From Lachnospiraceae bacterium UBA3638 (GTDB lineage Bacteria; Bacillota; Clostridia; Lachnospirales; Lachnospiraceae): a stretch of 24,488 nt of DNA. Made by a program: the position numbers and the translations under genes. The stretch lies in the NCBI GenBank assembly GCA_002373595.1, contig DFKT01000084.1, forward strand, positions 1 to 24,488. Direction: 5' to 3'. The notes under the pieces are model-generated. The model was given only the letters and a program-made list of their open reading frames with translations, was not told where the DNA came from and did no database searches. Below are positions 20,202-24,488 of the stretch, in pieces; position 1 is the stretch's first letter; the number at the start of each line of letters is the position of its first letter.

Positions 20202-20326
20202 TTTCCACATCATCCACATTATTTTGTGAAAGTATCGAATAAATAACCGGTGGATTAAAAATCTTGTATCGGGTGTGATAAAAAGCAAAATAGCGAAGAT
20301 CGGATTTTTAATCCACTTTTTCCACA
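20201..20326 (+). promoter_or_regulatory. Cluster of DnaA-box-like sequences between murC and the dnaD-like gene
   Basis: Against TTATCCACA, TCATCCACA (20210-20218) and TTTTCCACA (20318-20326) each match eight of nine and ATTTCCACA (20201-20209) matches seven. The first two sites in order are head to tail. Two further seven-of-nine matches (TAATCCAC context) lie at the outer ends of the inverted repeat. The whole 255-base gap (20202-20456) has no recognisable gene; the part after 20326 is AT-rich with no convincing promoter. Confidence 0.4.
20250..20316 (+). repeat. Perfect 14-base inverted repeat, 39-base gap
   Basis: GTGGATTAAAAATC (20250-20263) is exactly reversed and complemented by GATTTTTAATCCAC (20303-20316). 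Five T follow directly (20317-20321). It could be a long-loop terminator for murC, or a two-half operator; the sequence alone does not decide. Confidence 0.7.
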
Positions 20327-20456
20327 GAATTCACGACAGCTGATCTCAAATTTTCACTTTAAATCGCGAAACTGCATATCGTCACTTTGCCCATTTTATT
20401 TCAGAAAAAACTGTGCAATAATCCTCGTATAAATTTTTGAGGAGCACTTGTTTAAA

Positions 20457-21497
20457 ATGGCAGGTATAAATATATATCAGGACAGCTATATCGGCGCTAC
20501 TATCATCTCCAATCGATTTATAGACGAATACATGAAGGATGCAAATGATGCACAGCTGAAGGTATATCTTTACCTTCTGAGGATGCTCAATGCGCATCTG
20601 CAGACGGATATCTCGGATATCGCGGATCGCTTCAATCACACCGAGAAGGATGTGATGCGCGCACTCGAATACTGGGAGAAGAGAGGACTCGTGTGTCTCG
20701 ACAAGGATGAAAATGACAAGCTTGTCGGAATCAGAATGAAGAACCTCTGCCACGGTGAGAATACGGGCGAGACCATTGAGGAGACTCACGCCCCCGCCCC
20801 GGCTACGGCACCTGCCCAGCTGAGCTACATCAAGCCCAATTATTCCGCAGATCAGATAAAGAATTTCAGGGAAGACTTATCCTCATCCAATCTCATCATG
20901 CTCGCGGAAGCATACCTTGCAAGACCACTGTCGCAGGCTGATCTCAACAGTCTTGTCTTCATCAGGGACGTACTTGGATTCTCAGACGATCTTGCGGATC
21001 ATCTCCTGCAGTACTGTGTGGGACGCGGAAAGAGGGATTTCCGTTATATAGAGAAAGTCGCTATTTCCTGGAAGGAGCAGGGCATCACCACTCCCGAGGA
21101 GGCCGAGGAGAACATATCCCGCTACAACGGAGAAGTGTACTCGATCATGAACGGTCTCGGAAAGAAGGGAAATCCTACGGATATAGAGATTGAGTATATC
21201 AGGAGATGGACCGATGAGTATGGGTTTACTCAGGATATCATACTCGAGGCGTGCAACCGCACCGTGCTCGCTACCGATACCAACAGGTTCAATTATGCGG
21301 AGTCCATCCTGAGACGCTGGAAGGAAAAGAATGTCCGTCACAAGTCTGATATAGATGTGCTCGATAAGGAGCATGAAAAGAAAGCAGAGAAGGCGGCATC
21401 GTCAGGAAGGCAGCAGGCAGATAAGCCCAAGTACGGAGCGATGATGCAGAATACCATAGACTTTGACGAGTTTGAAAAGAAAGTATTGAAGGAGTGA
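20457..21497 (+). CDS. DnaD domain-containing replication protein
   Basis: This 346-residue protein has an N-terminal winged-helix-like part (residues ~10-95, with QLKVYLYLLRMLNAHLQTDI, then ALEYWEKRGLV). A low-complexity Ala/Pro linker follows near residue 110. Two DnaB_2/DnaD C-terminal domains come next, each ending with the YxxxI/VxxxW motif: YIEKVAISW and YAESILRRW. In low-GC Gram-positives such proteins take part in replication initiation and restart, remodelling DNA and helping helicase loading. The partner loader is the very next gene. The ATG at 20457 lies 12 bases after GAGGAG (20439-20444); a TTG at 20448, three bases after it, is an alternative start and adds three residues. The stop is one base from the next start. 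Confidence 0.82.
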   Translation: MAGINIYQDSYIGATIISNRFIDEYMKDANDAQLKVYLYLLRMLNAHLQTDISDIADRFNHTEKDVMRALEYWEKRGLVCLDKDENDKLVGIRMKNLCHGENTGETIEETHAPAPATAPAQLSYIKPNYSADQIKNFREDLSSSNLIMLAEAYLARPLSQADLNSLVFIRDVLGFSDDLADHLLQYCVGRGKRDFRYIEKVAISWKEQGITTPEEAEENISRYNGEVYSIMNGLGKKGNPTDIEIEYIRRWTDEYGFTQDIILEACNRTVLATDTNRFNYAESILRRWKEKNVRHKSDIDVLDKEHEKKAEKAASSGRQQADKPKYGAMMQNTIDFDEFEKKVLKE

Positions 21498-21498
21498 T

Positions 21499-22476
21499 AT
21501 GGCACTCACCAACGAACAGTACGATCAGATCTTAAGAGAATATGAGATCAGACGTCGTGACAATGAAATAAAGAGCGCTGAGAACAGAGCCGGGCTTGAA
21601 GAGGGTTTTCCGAAGCTGAAAGAACTCGAAGACAGGCTTTCAAGGCTCTATATATCGGGGCTTATGAAGGATCTGGACGGAGAGGGCCGGAATGCGGAAG
21701 AGACTGAAAAGGAAGCGGCCGCGATAAAGAAAGAGATCCACGATATGCTTGATGAGCAAGGATTCTCCGAAGGAGATCTTGAACCCATCTGTGACTGCTA
21801 CGACTGTCATGATACGGGATTTATCATCGGCGAGGACGGTATAAAGACCAAATGTCACTGCTTTAAGGCGAGGGAACTGGAGCTTCTCTATGAGAATTCC
21901 CATCTCGGGGAGCAGGTTAAGAGATGCAATTTCGATAATGTCAGCTACGAAGGCCGCGAAGGTGAGGACCTGGAATCACTCAAAAGAGCGGTTTCAAAGG
22001 CAAAGGATTTCGCTGAGAATTTCGGAAAGGACTTTCGAAATATCATATTTTATGGTACAGTAGGTACCGGCAAAAGCTTTTTGTCGTACTGCATTTCGGA
22101 TGTGCTTTTAAAGAGTCACAGATCTGTGATCTATATGAGCGCAAATGATCTCTTTGACAGGATCGGAGACATCAGTTTCCGTATGAATGAGATCGGTGAG
22201 AGAAATGCGGCGTACAGGGAGCTGACCGACTGCGATCTGCTCGTCATTGACGATCTGGGGACGGAGCTTACGAATGCATTTACCGAATCGGAGCTTTTTG
22301 CGCTGTTAAACGGCAGATTGCTGAACAGAAGATCTACGATCATCTCTACCAATCTGGATCTTTCTGATATAAGAGACAGGTATTCGGACAGGGTTTTTTC
22401 AAGACTTGCGGGGGATTACGAATTTGTAAAGCTGGTCGGAAAAGACTTCCGATTCATAAGGAGAGAAAATGCCTAG
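21499..22476 (+). CDS. DnaC/DnaI-type AAA+ helicase loader
   Basis: This 325-residue ATPase loads the replicative helicase on DNA. The N-terminal domain has a zinc-ribbon-like cysteine set, C98, C100, C103, C119 and C121. The AAA+ core has the P-loop GTVGTGKS at residues 186-193, Walker B LLVIDDLGTEL with D251-D252, and sensor 1 IISTNLDL. The C-terminal part VFSRLAGDYEFVKL is typical of DnaC-like proteins. IstB, the transposase helper, has the same core, but the zinc-binding N-terminus and the DnaD neighbour favour a helicase loader. AAGGAG (21489-21494) precedes the ATG closely. The last eight bases overlap prs. Confidence 0.87.
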   Translation: MALTNEQYDQILREYEIRRRDNEIKSAENRAGLEEGFPKLKELEDRLSRLYISGLMKDLDGEGRNAEETEKEAAAIKKEIHDMLDEQGFSEGDLEPICDCYDCHDTGFIIGEDGIKTKCHCFKARELELLYENSHLGEQVKRCNFDNVSYEGREGEDLESLKRAVSKAKDFAENFGKDFRNIIFYGTVGTGKSFLSYCISDVLLKSHRSVIYMSANDLFDRIGDISFRMNEIGERNAAYRELTDCDLLVIDDLGTELTNAFTESELFALLNGRLLNRRSTIISTNLDLSDIRDRYSDRVFSRLAGDYEFVKLVGKDFRFIRRENA

Positions 22477-23662
22477 ACGCGAAGAAAAAAGAAATCTTGA
22501 AACTATTCCCGTAGGATCGCTGGGGATCATATCCTTAAGCGGATGCAGACCGCTCGCCGAGATGGTAGACAAGTATCTCGTCAGATGGAGAGCGGAGCGT
22601 GAGAGTGAGCACAAGGGTTCACTTGCTTTTGCGGGATACCAGAGAGACTCATATCTCCTGCAGGCCAAGGTGCCGAGATTCGGCTCCGGTGAAGCAAAGG
22701 GAGAGATACTCGAGTCGGTAAGAGGTACGGACCTTTATCTTCTCGTCGATGTGCTCAACTATTCTGAGACTTACAGGCTCTGCGGACATGAGAACCACAT
22801 GTCACCCGATGATCATTATCAGGACTTAAAGAGGATCATTGCAGCCGTAGGAGGCAAGGCGAGAAGGATCACGGTCATCATGCCCTTCCTCTATGAGAGC
22901 AGACAGCATAAGCGTACATCCAGAGAGAGCCTTGACTGCGCGATCGCACTGCAGGAGCTCGTAAAGATGGGCGTTGACAATATCATCACTTTCGATGCGC
23001 ATGATGCGAGAGTTCAGAATGCGATCCCACTTAGCGGATTTGAGACCGTTCAGCCCGCTTACCAATTCATCAAGGGACTGCTCAAGCATGTAAAGGGACT
23101 CAATATCGATTCTGAGCACATGATGGTAATAAGCCCCGATGAAGGCGGAATGAGCAGAGCTATCTACATCGCCAACGTGCTGGGCCTTGATATGGGTATG
23201 TTCTACAAGAGACGCGACTACCGTGTGGTAGTAGACGGCAGAAATCCCATCGTAGCGCATGAGTTCCTCGGATCGAGCGTCGAGGGTAAGGATATGATCA
23301 TCATTGATGATATGATCTCATCCGGAGAGAGCGTTATCGAGGTTGCTTCCGCTCTTAAGAAGAGAAATGCAGGCAGGATCTTTGTATTTGCCACTTTCGG
23401 ACTCTTCACCGGCGGACTCGACAGATTCGACAAGGCTTACGGCGAGGGCATCATCGACCGCGTACTTACGACGAACCTCATCTATCAGACTCCGGAGCTT
23501 CTCTCCAGAGAATGGTACATCAGCTGTGACCTGAGTAAGTATGTTGCATATATCATCGATACTCTTAACCATGATTCCTCGATCTCCGATCTCCTCAATC
23601 CCAACGAGAGGATCCAGAGCATCGTAGCCAGATACAAGGCAGGAGAGCTTAACGAGGAGTGA
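22469..23662 (+). CDS. prs: Ribose-phosphate pyrophosphokinase (long form)
   Basis: This 397-residue PRPP synthetase makes 5-phosphoribosyl 1-diphosphate from ribose 5-phosphate and ATP for purine, pyrimidine, His and Trp synthesis. The PRPP-binding loop IIIDDMISSGESV has D280-D281, and the flexible-loop basic residues are in YKRRDY (K247, R248, R249). FDAHDARVQNAIP is the metal/ribose site. It is about 80 residues longer than the usual 315. Extra sequence lies before and after the first domain, and YESRQHKRTSRES replaces the usual YARQDRK-type segment. Clostridia do carry such long Prs proteins. AAGGAGA (22459-22465) precedes the ATG, which overlaps the loader gene by eight bases, so the two are probably translated together. 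Confidence 0.9.
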   Translation: MPRREEKRNLETIPVGSLGIISLSGCRPLAEMVDKYLVRWRAERESEHKGSLAFAGYQRDSYLLQAKVPRFGSGEAKGEILESVRGTDLYLLVDVLNYSETYRLCGHENHMSPDDHYQDLKRIIAAVGGKARRITVIMPFLYESRQHKRTSRESLDCAIALQELVKMGVDNIITFDAHDARVQNAIPLSGFETVQPAYQFIKGLLKHVKGLNIDSEHMMVISPDEGGMSRAIYIANVLGLDMGMFYKRRDYRVVVDGRNPIVAHEFLGSSVEGKDMIIIDDMISSGESVIEVASALKKRNAGRIFVFATFGLFTGGLDRFDKAYGEGIIDRVLTTNLIYQTPELLSREWYISCDLSKYVAYIIDTLNHDSSISDLLNPNERIQSIVARYKAGELNEE

Positions 23663-23676
23663 TCCTCCGGGGATAT

Positions 23677-23702
23677 CGTGATCGCACTGAAAATGCGGCA
23701 CG
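23677..23702 (+). terminator. Imperfect hairpin after prs, possible weak terminator
   Basis: CGTG/CACG and CGCA/TGCG form an imperfect stem around the loop CTGAAAA. No T-run follows, so termination is uncertain. It lies just before the BirA-type operator. Confidence 0.3.
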
Positions 23703-23707
23703 AGATG

Positions 23708-23743
23708 AATTGTTAACCCACCGCACGATTTGGGTTGACAATT
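23708..23743 (+). promoter_or_regulatory. BirA-type biotin operator
   Basis: AATTGTTAACCCA (23708-23720) and TGGGTTGACAATT (23731-23743) are inverted repeats with one mismatch. The core TTGTTAAC-N16-GTTGACAA matches the BirA site known from Firmicutes biotin genes. The right half overlaps the -35 of the bioY promoter, so binding of biotinyl-AMP-loaded BirA would block transcription when biotin is plentiful. BirA itself is not in the window. Confidence 0.85.
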
Positions 23744-23763
23744 AAAGACCATAAGTTTACAAT
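23735..23763 (+). promoter_or_regulatory. Promoter of bioY
   Basis: A perfect TTGACA (23735-23740), a 17-base spacer and TACAAT (23758-23763, five of six) form a strong sigma-A promoter. The transcription start is near 23770. The leader carries AAGGAGG (23776-23782), nine bases before the ATG at 23792. Confidence 0.85.
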
Positions 23764-23791
23764 AAGCTTCGGTACAAGGAGGCTTATTTTT

Positions 23792-24397
23792 ATGTGCGAA
23801 AACAAAACATCACCGGATATGACATCAATGGCAAATGCATCTGATAATAAGGCATTAAAGGGGCCGAGGGCGAAAACCCGCGACCTCGTCCTTGTATCAT
23901 TATGCACTGCTCTGACAGCGGTTTGTTCGTGGATCAGCATACCCGCCGCGATCCCCTTTACATTGCAGACATTCGCCGTGTTCCTGACCGTCGGACTCAT
24001 CGGCGGCAAAAGAGGATCTCTGTCAGTGCTCATCTATATCCTGCTCGGAGCATTCGGGGTTCCGGTATTTGCGAATTTCACCGGCGGGCTTGGGAAACTT
24101 CTCGGCATTACGGGAGGGTATATCATAGGACTCCTTGTGGCAGCCCTTGTCATGTGGCTTATTGAGCGGCTTATCCCCTATGGCACTGTAATGCTCATCA
24201 TATCTATGGCAGCAGGACTTATAGTCTGTTACATCTTCGGATCACTCTGGTTTATGTTTATTTATGCAAGAGATACGGGCTCCATCGGATTTGTTGCAGT
24301 TCTCGCGAAATGCGTCTTCCCGTATATTCCGTTTGATACCATAAAGATAGCACTGGCGATCATTCTCTGTAAAAGGCTGAGGAGGTTCGTGGTCTAG
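23792..24397 (+). CDS. bioY: Biotin transporter BioY
   Basis: This 201-residue membrane protein is the substrate-binding (S) unit of an ECF-type biotin importer. It has six hydrophobic segments and the BioY hallmarks IPFTLQTFAVFL, GAFGVPVFANFTGGLG, GITGGYIIG and CVFPYIPFDTIKI. The start at 23792 is set by the AAGGAGG and by the promoter. An in-frame ATG at 23735 lies inside the -35 and cannot be the start. The first 30 residues are hydrophilic and longer than usual. No ECF ATPase or T unit is beside it, so it probably uses a shared module elsewhere or works alone. The BirA-type operator upstream supports biotin as the substrate. Confidence 0.93.
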   Translation: MCENKTSPDMTSMANASDNKALKGPRAKTRDLVLVSLCTALTAVCSWISIPAAIPFTLQTFAVFLTVGLIGGKRGSLSVLIYILLGAFGVPVFANFTGGLGKLLGITGGYIIGLLVAALVMWLIERLIPYGTVMLIISMAAGLIVCYIFGSLWFMFIYARDTGSIGFVAVLAKCVFPYIPFDTIKIALAIILCKRLRRFVV

Positions 24398-24446
24398 TAC
24401 TGTCTGACCAAACAACCGCGAAAGGTTAAAGCGGAAGGTTACTAAA

Positions 24447-24488
24447 ATGACAAAAAGTTTGATGAATGGTCTCCGAATCATATATAAT
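24447..24488 (+). CDS. Possible first 14 codons of a further gene (partial)
   Basis: An ATG at 24447 follows GGAAGG (24433-24438) by eight bases and stays open to the window edge (MTKSLMNGLRIIYN). It is too short to identify. The 49 bases between bioY and this ATG hold no clear terminator, so it could be co-transcribed with bioY. Confidence 0.3.
   Translation, partial: MTKSLMNGLRIIYN

Noticed and set aside
20202..20456. Chromosomal origin of replication
   Set aside because: No dnaA, dnaN or other usual origin neighbours are present, the DnaA-like boxes are few and imperfect, and no obvious AT-rich unwinding repeat array was seen.
23735..23791. Earlier in-frame ATG for bioY
   Set aside because: It lies within the -35 element, upstream of the predicted transcription start, with no ribosome site.

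Overview
The window reads as a gene-dense chromosomal segment of a low-to-mid GC Gram-positive anaerobe, most likely a clostridium of the Lachnospiraceae type. This placement is inferred from gene content: a paired glgC/glgD, spoVG, a DnaD-like protein next to a DnaC-type loader, a long PRPP synthetase, AtpZ plus AtpI ahead of atpB, a c-subunit with a sodium-type ion site, and strong AGGAGG ribosome binding sites. No tRNA, rRNA, CRISPR array, insertion sequence or prophage gene was recognised. Most of the window is core genome.

Layout. (1) Positions 1-4266, plus strand: the end of a Sua5-type tRNA threonylcarbamoyl-AMP synthase, rpiB, a dCMP/CMP-type deaminase, an exported coiled-coil plus SleB-type wall hydrolase, and a GGDEF diguanylate cyclase with a probable C-terminal GAF domain. 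Gaps are 17 bases or less, so this looks like one transcript. (2) 4289-5820: a DUF402 protein on the minus strand, divergent from a membrane-anchored SH3b plus SGNH-hydrolase protein. (3) 5841-13189: a complete F1Fo ATP synthase operon (atpZ, atpI, atpB-E-F-H-A-G-D-C) with a near-consensus promoter, a conserved-looking hairpin before atpE and a strong terminator after atpC. (4) 13199-15736: an 845-residue membrane-anchored protein of unknown function whose C-terminus resembles a C39-like peptidase that has lost its catalytic Cys and His. (5) 15761-18642: a bidirectional terminator, then spoVG, glgD and glgC on the minus strand. (6) 18801-23662: murC, a 255-base intergenic region with DnaA-box-like sequences and a perfect 14-base inverted repeat, then a tightly packed dnaD-like, dnaC-like and prs unit. 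(7) 23708-24397: bioY under a BirA-type operator that overlaps its promoter, then the possible first codons of another gene.

How the parts fit. The ATP synthase operon supplies or uses a transmembrane ion gradient, and the c-subunit residues point to Na+ rather than H+. GlgC and GlgD make ADP-glucose for glycogen. MurC, the SleB-type hydrolase and probably the SGNH protein act on the cell wall. The DnaD-like and DnaC-like proteins are the helicase-loading step of replication. Prs and RpiB lie in pentose phosphate and nucleotide supply. BioY imports biotin under biotin-dependent repression.

I do not see a clear new defence or mobile system. The best candidates for something not yet described are the pseudo-peptidase protein at 13199-15736 and the inverted-repeat/DnaA-box region at 20201-20326. 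All identifications come from reading motifs by eye; no database search was run.
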